DNA from: CAZZCU01 sp964652825
GTDB lineage: Bacteria; Bdellovibrionota_B; Oligoflexia; Oligoflexales; CAZZCU01
Direction of reading: 5' to 3'
Assembly (NCBI GenBank): GCA_964652825.1
Contig: CAZZCU010000003.1
Span: 62,001 to 126,000 of the forward strand
Length of the DNA stretch: 64,000 bases
Of this stretch, positions 49,076 through 58,447 are shown piece after piece. The notes under the pieces are model-generated. The model ran no database searches and was not told the origin of the DNA. It saw nothing but the letters and a program-made list of their open reading frames with translations. The stretch's first letter is position 1; the number at the start of each line of letters is the position of its first letter. Position numbers and translations under genes: made by a program.

Positions 49076-50275
49076 ATGTTGTTAGCTAAAGTTATCTTAA
49101 AACCCGGACGGGAGAGCGCGGTTAAGCGTCGCCACCCATGGATATTTAGTGGCGCCATCGCCAGGGAACCCGAAGTTTCGCCCGGTGCTATCGTGCAGGT
49201 AGTTACCGCTGACGGACAACTCCTGGGTCATGGATATTATAACCAGCAATCGCAGATTCGCGTTCGCCTGTTGCATTGGACGACGACCGAAGATGGGAAG
49301 CTGCCGGCTGATTTGTGGCGAACCAAGCTGATGGCTGCGCTCGCTTATCGCCGTTCGCTGCATTTGCTCCGAAAATCGGAAGCCTGTCGCCTGGTGAATG
49401 CGGAAGCCGATGGGCTACCAGGGCTTATCGTCGATAAGTATGGCGAGGTTCTGGTTGTGCAGTCAATGACTGCCGGTATCGATAAGTATCTTAATGAGAT
49501 TGTCGCGCTTTTAGAGGAGTTGCTCAGTCCGCGAGCGATTTACGAACGCAGTGACGATCAATCGCGGGAGCTCGAAGGTTTGTCGGTACGCACAGGTGTG
49601 CTTGCCGGTGATTTGGAGAATACAGTTATCCACTGTGAACAAGACGGGCAGAAATTTTTGGTGGATGTGGCATCCGGGCATAAAACCGGGACCTATCTGG
49701 ATCAGCGTGATACGCGGGCGCTACTCAAACCTTTTTTTGCCAGCAGACGCGTACTGAATTGTTTCTCTTATACGGGTGCCTTTACGGTTGCAGCCCTGGC
49801 GGCTGGTGCCAGTGAGGTTGTCAGTGTTGATGCCAGTCAACCCGCTCTCGATAAGTTAGCGCAAAATCTCCAATTGAATGGACTTGGTGAGCATAAATCT
49901 GAAAGCGTCTGCGCGAATGTTTTTGAATATTTGCGTGGGTTACGTGATCGGGCGGCAGTTTTTGATTTCATTATTTTGGATCCTCCCAAATTTGCACACA
50001 ACAGTAGTCAGGTTGATAAAGCCGCGCGAGGCTACAAGGATCTTAATCGTCTCGCATTTGGCTTGCTAAAACCGGGCGGGTTGTTGGCAACCTTTTCTTG
50101 TTCGGGGCATATTAGTCCCGATTTGTTCCAAAAAATTGTTTTTTCGGCGGCCCTCGATAGTAGCAGCGACGCCTATATTGTTCGTCACTTGCGCCAGGCC
50201 GCGGACCACCCGACCTTGCTGACGTTCCCGGAGTCAGGGTATTTAAAAGGCCTTCTTTGTTATAAGTCATTGTAA
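49076..50275 (+). CDS. rlmI: 23S rRNA cytosine methyltransferase (RlmI family)
   Basis: A 399-residue SAM enzyme. N-terminal PUA domain (about 1-80: RESAVKRRHPWIFSGAI, LLGHGYYNQQSQIRVRLL), then a central EEHEE-type domain and Rossmann domain with VLNCFSYTGAFTVAALAAGA, VVSVDASQPALD, FIILDPPKFAHN and GLLATFSCSGH. RlmI makes m5C1962 in 23S rRNA. A related but PUA-less protein is encoded at 57583. AAAGGAC precedes the ATG. Divergent from the acidic-protein unit. Confidence 0.92.
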   Translation: MLLAKVILKPGRESAVKRRHPWIFSGAIAREPEVSPGAIVQVVTADGQLLGHGYYNQQSQIRVRLLHWTTTEDGKLPADLWRTKLMAALAYRRSLHLLRKSEACRLVNAEADGLPGLIVDKYGEVLVVQSMTAGIDKYLNEIVALLEELLSPRAIYERSDDQSRELEGLSVRTGVLAGDLENTVIHCEQDGQKFLVDVASGHKTGTYLDQRDTRALLKPFFASRRVLNCFSYTGAFTVAALAAGASEVVSVDASQPALDKLAQNLQLNGLGEHKSESVCANVFEYLRGLRDRAAVFDFIILDPPKFAHNSSQVDKAARGYKDLNRLAFGLLKPGGLLATFSCSGHISPDLFQKIVFSAALDSSSDAYIVRHLRQAADHPTLLTFPESGYLKGLLCYKSL

Positions 50276-50411
50276 TAAAAGTATTTTTTGTTTCGTATCG
50301 GCACTGGCAACTATCGCCTCCCGCCACCGGAATTACGTCAAAATTGCTGCTTGCGCCTTTTGCATGGGCTTGTAGAATCGCGACCTTATCCATCTTCGCG
50401 CGGGAGTTTTG

Positions 50412-51734
50412 ATGAAAAGCAGGTTGCAGATCCTATTGATCTTACTTGCCATGCTTGTGACTGCTCCCGTGTTCGCCGTAGATTCTTTGGTGATTCTGTC
50501 GCCGCATCGTAAATCCATCCAGGAAGAATTCGTGCCGCGGTTTAAGCAGTATTATCGCGAGCAGTTTAAAACCACCATCAACGTTGATTGGTTGGACCAA
50601 GGCGGAACGTCTGATGATATCCGCTTTTTGCGCGCACGTTTTGCCAAGAATGCAAAAACCGCTGGCGTTGATTTGTTCTGGGGTGGTGGGGTTGCGACAT
50701 TTACGGAGCTGGCTCGTGACAACTTATTGCAGCCGTTAACGATTTCACCGGCATCGATGCAAGGCGTTCCCGCCGATGCAGCTGGTGTGTCGCTAATCGA
50801 TAGCAAAAAGCTCTGGATTGCCACGGCGATGTCTTCGTTTGGGATTTTATATAACAAGAAAGCCATGCAACTTGAGAAGATCCCCGAGCCAATGAGCTGG
50901 GAGGATTTAACGCAACCGCGTTTGTTTAACGAGTTGTCCGCCACGGATCCCAGGCGGTCGGGCAGCGCCAGCGCCATGAATTATATTATTCTGTCCGCGT
51001 ATGGTTGGGAGCGCGGCTGGGATATTTTAACGGCGATGGCCGGTAACACACGGCAGTTTACGCATTCGAGCTCTGATCCCATTAAGGCGATCGTTTCCGG
51101 CGACGCGTTGGCTGCAACCGTGATCGATTTTTATGCTCTCAGTAAATTAAATGAATTGGGCGCTGACAAACTTGGTTTCATTTTACCCGCCGGCCAGACT
51201 ATTCTTGATCCTGATCCGATCGCTCTGGTGAAGGGTGCGCCAAATACCGTGCCGGCCCAGCGGTTTATTGAGTTCGTCTTGAAACCCGAGATCCAGCAGC
51301 TATTGATGTTGCCGGTAAATACGCCCGGTGGACCGAGCTTCTCTTACCTTGGTCGCATGTCGGTGAATCCGCTTGCTTATCAAATGACCGAAGGCAAACG
51401 TCCTTTCGCGATGAATCCATTTCAGCAAACCACTTATCTAAAAATGGATTCTGATAAAGCCGGTCGTGTTAAGCGCGTGTTTGATGATTTGCTGGGCGCG
51501 TTGCATGTCGATACCCATCGTGAATTAAAAGCCGCATGGCGAACGATTATTCGCGAGGGTTATACGCCGGAGAAACTGCGTGCGATATCGGTACCACCAT
51601 TTGACGAAGCTGAACTCGAAAAGCTGGCGGACAAATGGGGGAATAATGTTTTTCGTAATCAGATTATTAACAAATGGGTCGATCATGCGCAGCGCAAATA
51701 CCACGCGGTATTGACCCGTGCACAAGCAGGTTGA
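50412..51734 (+). CDS. ABC transporter periplasmic binding protein (Fe3+-type)
   Basis: A 440-residue binding protein with a signal peptide (to about PVFA). VIVSPH-like LVILSPHRKSIQEEFVPRF, FWGGGVATFTELA, LWIATAMSSFGILYNKK and DPIALVKGAPN, APAQRFIEFVL-like PAQRFIEFVLKPE place it in the iron/polyamine/thiamine family of FbpA-like proteins. Ligand residues for iron are not certain. Six bases before the ATPase gene. ATG 50412 with CGGGAG upstream; a TTG one codon earlier is not needed. Confidence 0.87.
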   Translation: MKSRLQILLILLAMLVTAPVFAVDSLVILSPHRKSIQEEFVPRFKQYYREQFKTTINVDWLDQGGTSDDIRFLRARFAKNAKTAGVDLFWGGGVATFTELARDNLLQPLTISPASMQGVPADAAGVSLIDSKKLWIATAMSSFGILYNKKAMQLEKIPEPMSWEDLTQPRLFNELSATDPRRSGSASAMNYIILSAYGWERGWDILTAMAGNTRQFTHSSSDPIKAIVSGDALAATVIDFYALSKLNELGADKLGFILPAGQTILDPDPIALVKGAPNTVPAQRFIEFVLKPEIQQLLMLPVNTPGGPSFSYLGRMSVNPLAYQMTEGKRPFAMNPFQQTTYLKMDSDKAGRVKRVFDDLLGALHVDTHRELKAAWRTIIREGYTPEKLRAISVPPFDEAELEKLADKWGNNVFRNQIINKWVDHAQRKYHAVLTRAQAG

Positions 51735-51740
51735 TTGTAG

Positions 51741-52841
51741 ATGCAAGTTACGTTTGTCAATGTCTCTAAATCGTATGGTTCGGCTCACGCAGTTAAAGAC
51801 CTGAATCTGACAATTCACGATGGTTCGCTACATTTCTTGTTAGGTCCATCCGGATGCGGCAAAACCACGACTTTGCGAATGTTGGCGGGTTTGGAGCAGC
51901 CAACATCGGGCCGTATTTTATTTGACGATAAAGATGTTACCAATATGCCGGCCGCCGAGCGCAATATCGGCATGGTGTTTCAAAACTATGCACTATGGCC
52001 GCATATGACGGTACGACAAAACGTCGCTTATGGTTTGAAATTACGGAAGTTATCGCACCAGGAAATTGATGCTCGTATTGACGACGTTCTTGAGTTTACC
52101 CAGCTAAAGGTATTTGCGGATCGTTATCCCGGTCAGCTTTCGGGTGGGCAACAGCAACGCGTGGCGCTGGCCCGAGCCTTGGCGATTCGACCGAGCGTGT
52201 TGTTGTTGGATGAGCCGCTTTCCAATCTTGATGCCAAATTGCGGCTGGAAATGCGCGATAACATCAGCCGCATTCACCGACAAACCGGCATCACCACCGT
52301 CTATGTAACGCATGATCAAAAAGAAGCGCTGTCCATGGGAACAGAAATATCGATTATGCATGCAGGCAGATTGATTCAGTCAGGAACGCCGCGTGATCTT
52401 TATCGTCGGCCAGCCAATCCGTTTATTGCCGGCTTTATCGGTGAGACCAATCTGGTCGAAGGAAAAATTATCGGCCGCGAATCCGAATTTGATGTTGTAG
52501 AGACATCTTTAGGTAAATTTCTCGCCGGTACGCGTTCCAGCGCATTTGCGCCGGGCACGGCAGTGACTCTGTCCTTTCGGCCGGAATCGATGCGCATATT
52601 GCAAAGCAAAGCCCAAGCTCAAGCCGAAGACGCGCGTAATGTATTTGAAGTTGATCTGGAACACCTCACTTACTTGGGTGAAAGCGAGCAGCTTCAATTG
52701 CGTCAGGGCGCTTGTCGTATGAAAGCAAATCTCTTTAATTGTGGCACGGAACTGCGTGAAGGTGATCGGGTCGTGGTACAAATTCTACCACACGATGTTG
52801 CAGTGCTTCCTGAACAGATTGATATGGGACCTGGTACCTGA
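51741..52841 (+). CDS. ABC transporter ATPase (FbpC/PotA-like)
   Basis: A 366-residue ATPase. Walker A GPSGCGKTTT (about 36), Q-loop VFQNYALWPHM, signature LSGGQQQRVALARAL, Walker B LLLDEPLSNLDAKLR, H-loop VYVTHDQ. The C-terminal 120 residues hold a TOBE/OB regulatory domain (NLVEGKIIGR, LSFRPESM). It energises uptake with the binding protein upstream and permease one base downstream (52843). Iron, 2-aminoethylphosphonate or similar anionic substrates fit; not resolvable by sequence alone. Confidence 0.93.
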   Translation: MQVTFVNVSKSYGSAHAVKDLNLTIHDGSLHFLLGPSGCGKTTTLRMLAGLEQPTSGRILFDDKDVTNMPAAERNIGMVFQNYALWPHMTVRQNVAYGLKLRKLSHQEIDARIDDVLEFTQLKVFADRYPGQLSGGQQQRVALARALAIRPSVLLLDEPLSNLDAKLRLEMRDNISRIHRQTGITTVYVTHDQKEALSMGTEISIMHAGRLIQSGTPRDLYRRPANPFIAGFIGETNLVEGKIIGRESEFDVVETSLGKFLAGTRSSAFAPGTAVTLSFRPESMRILQSKAQAQAEDARNVFEVDLEHLTYLGESEQLQLRQGACRMKANLFNCGTELREGDRVVVQILPHDVAVLPEQIDMGPGT

Positions 52842-52842
52842 C

Positions 52843-54567
52843 ATGGCGAAAGCAGTGCTCGCGGAATCTTCGGCGCGTTGGACACGAACAATTGGCAACA
52901 CCATAGGTTATGGCACCATTGTTTTAACTTTGGCCGTTTTGTTTTTCTTTTTGATATTGCCGGTTGGCACGATTGTTTTGAAGGCGTTCTGGGGTTCCGA
53001 TGGGTTTACCCTGGAATATTTTCGTCTGTTATTCGCTAACAGCCTGCAAACCGAAGCAATCTTTAACAGTCTGATGATTGGTGTCATGACGACGTTGGCG
53101 ACAACGGTTGTCAGTTTGCCCTTGGCATTCATTAACGCCAAACTTGATTACCGTGGCAAGACCCTGCTTTCGGGATTGTTACTGGTGCCGATGGTAATGC
53201 CGCCTTTTGTTGGTGCCATCGGCGTTCAGCGTTTCTTTGCGCGCCGTGGTTCGGTCAATTTGTTTTTGTTGGAAAATGGTTTTATCAGCGAACCGATTGA
53301 TTGGCTCGGTGGTGGCAACATGTTCTGGGCTGTTGTCATTCTTGAAGTTCTGCATTTGTATCCGATTATGTATTTAAATCTCACGGCAGCGCTCGCTAAC
53401 ATTGATCCCAGTCTTGAAGAGATGGCTAAGACGCTTGGCGTGCGTAGCTGGCGACGTTATGTCGATATCGTGTGGCCGTTGGCTCGACCCGGATATTTTG
53501 CGGGTGCGATTATTGTATTTATTTGGGCGTTGACTGACCTTGGTACGCCGTTGCTGGTGGGATTCCATGAAACAATGCCGGTGCGGATTTATAATTTAGT
53601 CACGGATGTTAACGAGAACCCCGTCGGCTTTGCTCTCGTCTTCTTGGTGATTGTCATGACCTTGGCGATATTCAGCCTGTCGCGTTATCTGGTTGGTGGC
53701 AAAAAATACGAAATGCTGGCGCGCGGCCATGTTACCAGCGCTGTTCGACGGGCAACCCCACTTGGTACGTTCATGGCATGGCTGGTAATCGGTGGCGTAT
53801 CTTTCATTGCCTTGTTGCCGCACCTGTCGGTGTTGATTACCAGCGTTAGCGATCGATGGTTTATGACGATATTGCCCGAACAGTATACGACTCGTTATTA
53901 CGAGATGGTGTTCCAACAGGAATTATCGCTGACTGGCATTCAAAACAGCATGCTACTGGCATCGCTCGCCACGTTGCTCGATTTGGTTCTTGGAGTGCTG
54001 ATTGCCTATGTGGTGCATCGTAAATTGGTGCCTGCCGCTGGGCTGCTGGACAGCCTCGTTATGGTTCCTTTGGCCCTCCCTGGTATTGTCATTGCCTTTG
54101 GCTATGTCATTACCTACAGCGGTACCTGGCTGGATCCGTTGCATAATCCGATTCCTTTATTGGTTATTGCTTACGCGATCCGGCGACTACCTTATATGGT
54201 TCGCTCCGCCTCGGCTGGCTTGCAGCAGACGTCGATCAGCCTGGAGGAGGCTTCGGCGACCTTTGGTGCTTCCCGTTTTTATACGTTGCGTAAGATTACC
54301 GTACCCTTGGTCATGGCAAATCTGATCGCCGGAGGGTTGTTATGCTTTGCTTACGCAATGTTGGACGTCAGCGACAGCTTGATACTGGCCATGAAGGATC
54401 GTTATTATCCCATTACCAAAGCGATTTATGCGTTGTTCCTGGAGCAGGGGAATGGTGAGTTTGTTGCTAGCGCCCTTGGGATGATCGCCATGCTGATTCT
54501 GATGATTTGTATTATCTCGGCCTCGGTATTGCTGGGCAAGAAAATGGGCGAATTGTTCAGGTCTTAA
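52843..54567 (+). CDS. ABC transporter permease, fused two-domain (FbpB-like)
   Basis: A 574-residue permease with about 12 membrane helices and two binding-protein-dependent transport domains. EAA loops are seen twice: EEMAKTLGVRSWRRYVDIVWPLARPG (residues about 200, quoted in part: EEMAKTLGV) and EEASATFGASRFYTLRKI (about 465). ATG 52843 is one base after the ATPase stop. The fusion of both permease halves is typical for FbpB/AfuB. Completes the three-gene importer. Confidence 0.92.
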   Translation: MAKAVLAESSARWTRTIGNTIGYGTIVLTLAVLFFFLILPVGTIVLKAFWGSDGFTLEYFRLLFANSLQTEAIFNSLMIGVMTTLATTVVSLPLAFINAKLDYRGKTLLSGLLLVPMVMPPFVGAIGVQRFFARRGSVNLFLLENGFISEPIDWLGGGNMFWAVVILEVLHLYPIMYLNLTAALANIDPSLEEMAKTLGVRSWRRYVDIVWPLARPGYFAGAIIVFIWALTDLGTPLLVGFHETMPVRIYNLVTDVNENPVGFALVFLVIVMTLAIFSLSRYLVGGKKYEMLARGHVTSAVRRATPLGTFMAWLVIGGVSFIALLPHLSVLITSVSDRWFMTILPEQYTTRYYEMVFQQELSLTGIQNSMLLASLATLLDLVLGVLIAYVVHRKLVPAAGLLDSLVMVPLALPGIVIAFGYVITYSGTWLDPLHNPIPLLVIAYAIRRLPYMVRSASAGLQQTSISLEEASATFGASRFYTLRKITVPLVMANLIAGGLLCFAYAMLDVSDSLILAMKDRYYPITKAIYALFLEQGNGEFVASALGMIAMLILMICIISASVLLGKKMGELFRS

Positions 54568-54681
54568 ACGGCAAAGTTTGTTTTAACACTAAGAAAGTTG
54601 ACGGTTTCCTTACCCTCGCGTACAGGTAATTTATAGCGTTTTGCGTAGATAAAACGGCCTTTTAGTTTTGGAGTCTCGATC

Positions 54682-55788
54682 ATGATTATCGGCGTGCCAA
54701 AAGAAGTTAAAAACCGAGAAAACCGTGTTGCTGCGGTTCCCGGAGGGGTTCGTGCTCTGGTTGATGCGGGCCACAAAGTTCTTGTGGAAAAGGATGCAGG
54801 CGTTGGCGCTGGTATTCCAGATGATAAATTTGTCGCCGCAGGTGCGACGATTATTCCGACAGCCAAGCAAGTTTGGGCTGATGCTGAAATGATTATTAAG
54901 GTTAAAGAACCGATCGCCAGTGAGTATTCACTTATGCAGCCGAATCAGATTCTTTATACCTATTTGCATTTAGCTGCCGTGCCTGAACTGGCAAAAGCGT
55001 TGGTTGAACGCAAAGTCTCGGCTATCGCTTACGAAACTATCGAGCTGGAAAATCGATCGCTGCCATTGTTGACGCCGATGAGCGAGGTAGCTGGGCGTAT
55101 GTCCGTACAGGTCGGTGCGCAATGTTTACAAAAACATCGTGGTGGTAAGGGACTTCTCCTGGGCGGTGTCCCCGGTGTGCGTCGCGGTCGTGTTGCCATT
55201 ATTGGTGGTGGCGTTGTTGGTATCAACGCGGCGAAGATGGCAATTGGTTTGGGCGCTCGTGTGACTATGTTAGATGTTAGTGCGGCACGTCTGGCTTATC
55301 TCGATGATATATTCGGCACTGATATCTCAACATTGATGTCTAATCCCGAGAACGTCGCATCCGCCGTCGAGGAAGCGGATTTGGTGGTTGGTGCCGTTCT
55401 TATCACGGGTGCCAAAGCTCCGCGTCTAGTCACGCGAGAGATGGTGCGGTCGATGGAAAAAGATTCGGTCATTGTCGACGTAGCGATTGATCAGGGTGGT
55501 TGTATCGAAACGATTAAGCCCACGACCCATGATGATCCTATTTTCATCGACGAAGGCATTGTACATTACGGCGTTACTAATATGCCTGGTGACGTGCCCA
55601 AGACCAGTACTTATGCGTTGACCAATGTTACTCTGAAGTATGCGTTGGACATTGCGAATCATGGCCTGGATCGTGCGATGGCCAAATCTGAGCCGTTACG
55701 TAAGGGGTTAAATGCGTTTGCCGGCAAAATGGTGAACCAGACGGTTGCCGAAGCATTGAATATGCCGTTTGAAACTTTACGCTTTTAA
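54682..55788 (+). CDS. ald: Alanine dehydrogenase
   Basis: A 368-residue NAD-dependent enzyme converting alanine to pyruvate and ammonia. It opens MIIGVPKEVKNRENRVA, has AEMIIKVKEP and YTYLHLAA (catalytic Lys and His), MSEVAGRMSVQVGA, nucleotide site GGGVVGINAAKMAIGLGA, and DVAIDQGGCIET. Full length for the family. It could feed ammonia and pyruvate from peptide-rich nutrition, in keeping with the ornithine/proline/GABA routes nearby. A TTGACG box (54599) lies upstream without a clear -10. Its stop overlaps the convergent flavin reductase. Confidence 0.95.
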   Translation: MIIGVPKEVKNRENRVAAVPGGVRALVDAGHKVLVEKDAGVGAGIPDDKFVAAGATIIPTAKQVWADAEMIIKVKEPIASEYSLMQPNQILYTYLHLAAVPELAKALVERKVSAIAYETIELENRSLPLLTPMSEVAGRMSVQVGAQCLQKHRGGKGLLLGGVPGVRRGRVAIIGGGVVGINAAKMAIGLGARVTMLDVSAARLAYLDDIFGTDISTLMSNPENVASAVEEADLVVGAVLITGAKAPRLVTREMVRSMEKDSVIVDVAIDQGGCIETIKPTTHDDPIFIDEGIVHYGVTNMPGDVPKTSTYALTNVTLKYALDIANHGLDRAMAKSEPLRKGLNAFAGKMVNQTVAEALNMPFETLRF

Positions 55789-56570
55789 AAAAATGACTCG
55801 GTCTTAACGTGGGCTGCGGCCGTGCCGTGTGCGGTCGCATGCGCCGTAACCATATCCATCATTTCCTGCGGGCCGCAGGTCATAAATGTTTTGTCAGAAT
55901 ATCCGTCACCGACCAAGCGATCTAACATCGCCGTATCCGGTCTGCCGTGCCAGAATTTGTCGGGATCGGCATGTTCGCGCGTCAGTGTGGTAATCACTTT
56001 CATGCCCGGTATCGCGCTAATGGCTTGGAGATCGGGCCAGCAGATAAGATCGTGCGTCGTGCGATAAGCGACCAGCAATGTCATGGTGGTGGGTGACTGC
56101 GGTTGTCCAAGCTTGGTCATGTATTCGCGCATGATGCTGACAAATGGAGTAACGCCGCTCCCAGCGGCCACCATAAACAAATGCTGATGATCGTGTGAAG
56201 GATCGAAGACGAATTTGCCGATTGGACCACGGGCTCGGAGAACACTGCCAACCTTCACGTGGTCACACAGCCAATTGCTGACAAGTCCACTCGCCACGCG
56301 TTTGACGGTAAAAGCCGTCCATTCCGCCTGACATGGCGAGCTGGACATCGTATAAGAGCGGGCGATCGGCTTCTCCGTAAGATCGTCAAAACGAAAGGTC
56401 AAATATTGTCCGGCGACATAATCGAATTGACGGCCGCCATCGTCTTTATCCACCATGATAAAAGTCTTGGTATCATGGGTATCTTCGACGATCCTGATGA
56501 CTTCAAGATTCATCCATCCCCGTTTAATACGTCGGCCGCTGGGGGTTTCGCTCAAATCCAAATTCTCCAT
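55785..56570 (-). CDS. FAD/NAD(P)H oxidoreductase of ferredoxin-reductase family
   Basis: A 261-residue protein with the FAD site RSYTMSSSP (Rx[YF][ST] motif, about 72), GPIGKF phosphate loop, VAAGSGVTPFVSIMR NAD(P)H-binding loop, and C-terminal MTCGPQEMMDMV, ending ESFF. It has the FNR core of Hcr/PaaE-type reductases but lacks their C-terminal 2Fe-2S domain, so it must pass electrons to a separate partner. Divergent from nitronate monooxygenase across 56 bases with a palindrome, suggesting joint control. Confidence 0.86.
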   Translation of the reverse strand: MENLDLSETPSGRRIKRGWMNLEVIRIVEDTHDTKTFIMVDKDDGGRQFDYVAGQYLTFRFDDLTEKPIARSYTMSSSPCQAEWTAFTVKRVASGLVSNWLCDHVKVGSVLRARGPIGKFVFDPSHDHQHLFMVAAGSGVTPFVSIMREYMTKLGQPQSPTTMTLLVAYRTTHDLICWPDLQAISAIPGMKVITTLTREHADPDKFWHGRPDTAMLDRLVGDGYSDKTFMTCGPQEMMDMVTAHATAHGTAAAHVKTESFF

Positions 56571-56584
56571 GTACTAGAGTGATG

Positions 56585-56594
56585 ATATGCATAT
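56585..56594. promoter_or_regulatory. ATATGCATAT palindrome in divergent promoter region
   Basis: A perfect 10-base palindrome in the 56-base gap between the flavin reductase and nitronate monooxygenase genes. It may be an operator for both. No clear -35/-10 pairs are visible, and AT-rich palindromes of this length can occur by chance. Confidence 0.28.
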
Positions 56595-56626
56595 AACATG
56601 ACATTCATGGGAGTCTGTCGAATATT

Positions 56627-57586
56627 ATGAATGCGTCTAACTCTATAACAAAGCTTTTTGGCATCAAGCTACCGATTATTCAAGCTGGCATGGTGTGGGT
56701 CTCGGGAGCGAAGCTGGCGGCGGCTTCCGCCAATGCTGGTGTACTCGGGTTGATTGGCGCTGGTTCCATGAATCCTGAGTTGCTACGAGCGCATCTGCAA
56801 AAAGCCAAAACTCTGACCAAACAGCCATTCGGCGTTAACGTGCCTTTATTGTACGCCAAGGTGCAAGAGCAGATCGACACGGCTTTGAGTGAGGGAGTTC
56901 GTATTTTTTTTACGTCCGCCGGCAGTCCAAAGTTGTTTACCAAGTATCTAAAGGACCATGGATGTATTGTCGTGCACGTAACATCAACGCCGGCACTGGC
57001 TAAGAAATGCGAAGATGCCGGCGTCGATGCAATTGTCGCTGAGGGCTTTGAGGCTGGCGGGCATAATGGTCGCGATGAAATCACGACGATGACTCTTATT
57101 CCTCAGGTCGTTGATGCCGTAAAAATTCCGGTTATCGCCGCTGGTGGTATCGGCGATGGCAGGGCGGTTGCGGCGGCTTTGTGCCTCGGCGTTAGCGGTG
57201 TGCAAATGGGAACACGTTTTGCGGCAACGGTAGAATCGAGTGCGCACCGGGCGTTTAAGCAGGCAATTATCGATGCTGATCCAACGGCTACCATGTTGGC
57301 GATGAAGGACTTGGTACCGGTTCGCTTGTTGAAGAACCAATTCTACCAACAAGTGGCTACTTATGAAGCTCGCGGGGCCACACGTGCCGAGCTGGAGCAG
57401 CTTTTGGGCAAGGGTCGCGCCAAGCGGGGTATGCTCGAAGGCGATTTGGTGGAAGGTGAGTTGGAGATCGGTCAGGTTTCGGGTCTGGTGCGAGATATTC
57501 CGACAGTTGCTGACCTGGTCACCAGAATTATCCGCGAATACCAAAATGCCGTTCAGCGACTCCCTGCTGATTTGAGCGTGTTATGA
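56627..57586 (+). CDS. Nitronate monooxygenase family FMN protein
   Basis: A 319-residue TIM-barrel flavoprotein. LPIIQAGMVWVSGAKLA, PFGVNVPLL, VVHVTSTPALAKKCEDAGVD, AEGFEAGGHNGRD (FMN and catalytic region), and PVIAAGGIGDGRAVAAAL with GVQMGTRFAAT match NMO/2-nitropropane dioxygenase; the same fold occurs in FabK enoyl reductase, which is the main alternative. It detoxifies nitronates to aldehydes or ketones. It overlaps the next methyltransferase by ATGA. Confidence 0.87.
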   Translation: MNASNSITKLFGIKLPIIQAGMVWVSGAKLAAASANAGVLGLIGAGSMNPELLRAHLQKAKTLTKQPFGVNVPLLYAKVQEQIDTALSEGVRIFFTSAGSPKLFTKYLKDHGCIVVHVTSTPALAKKCEDAGVDAIVAEGFEAGGHNGRDEITTMTLIPQVVDAVKIPVIAAGGIGDGRAVAAALCLGVSGVQMGTRFAATVESSAHRAFKQAIIDADPTATMLAMKDLVPVRLLKNQFYQQVATYEARGATRAELEQLLGKGRAKRGMLEGDLVEGELEIGQVSGLVRDIPTVADLVTRIIREYQNAVQRLPADLSVL

Positions 57587-58443
57587 CAGCAGTATCCTAC
57601 CAGCTTTTAGATGCCGGTAATTTTCGCAAATTGGAACAAGTAGGCGCTTATCGAATCATTCGTCCTTCGGCACAGGCCGTATGGCGTCCGCAGCTTACCG
57701 ATCAGGAATGGGATGCGGATTTTGAATTTAAACGATTCAGTGGCGGCGATGGTAAGTGGTTTGTTCATAATAAGAAGGCGCCTACTCAATGGCCGATTAG
57801 TTTTTGTGATTTGAATCTGGTCATGCGTATGACGGATTTTGGGCATTTGGGGTTGTTTGCTGAGCAGGGGACCAATTGGGAGCAAATTCGAGCGCTGGTC
57901 AAGGCACAGTCGGCAAAAACCGATACAGTAAAAATTTTGAATTTATTTGCTTATACCGGTGGCTCGACGTTGGCGGCGGCTCAGGCCGGAGCTCATGTTG
58001 CTCACGTTGATGCTTCTAAAACCAGTGTTGCCTGGGCCAGAGAGAATGCGGAAGCATCCAAGTGCGCTGATCGGCCGATTCGCTGGTTGGTTGATGACGT
58101 ACAGAAGTTTGTCGGTCGTGAGGTGCGGCGTAACACCAAGTATCACGGGATTATTCTCGATCCACCCACCTATGGACGGGGGCCGAACAGCGAAATTTGG
58201 GATATCGAGAAACATCTTATCGGTATGATGGATCAACTACAGCTATTATTGGATAGCGACATTGGTTTTGTTCTTTTAAGCGCGCATTCTCCGGGATTTA
58301 CACCGCTGTCGCTGGCTAATATTCTTCGTCAGACATTTAAGGCCGAAGCCAGCATTCAGGCGGATGAAATGCGTATTACGGCGAAGTCCGGTTATGCCTT
58401 GCCTAGTGGTGCTTATGCCCTATTCAGTCGTTTGAGTATTTAA
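57583..58443 (+). CDS. SAM methyltransferase related to RlmI core, PUA-less
   Basis: A 286-residue protein with KILNLFAYTGGSTLAAAQAGA and HVDASKTSVAWARENA (SAM site), and GIILDPPTYGRGPN (catalytic DPPxY-type motif), close to the Rossmann part of RlmI/RlmK. The N-terminal 90 residues are a different small domain (EWDADFEFKRFSGGDGKWFV), not a PUA. An rRNA target is likely but unproven. Coupled by ATGA to the monooxygenase and four bases before the SpoU gene. Confidence 0.85.
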   Translation: MTAVSYQLLDAGNFRKLEQVGAYRIIRPSAQAVWRPQLTDQEWDADFEFKRFSGGDGKWFVHNKKAPTQWPISFCDLNLVMRMTDFGHLGLFAEQGTNWEQIRALVKAQSAKTDTVKILNLFAYTGGSTLAAAQAGAHVAHVDASKTSVAWARENAEASKCADRPIRWLVDDVQKFVGREVRRNTKYHGIILDPPTYGRGPNSEIWDIEKHLIGMMDQLQLLLDSDIGFVLLSAHSPGFTPLSLANILRQTFKAEASIQADEMRITAKSGYALPSGAYALFSRLSI

Positions 58444-58447
58444 AACT

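Noticed and set aside
56984..57544. 186-residue minus-strand ORF
   Set aside because: Antisense to the nitronate monooxygenase gene; no domain or start signal.
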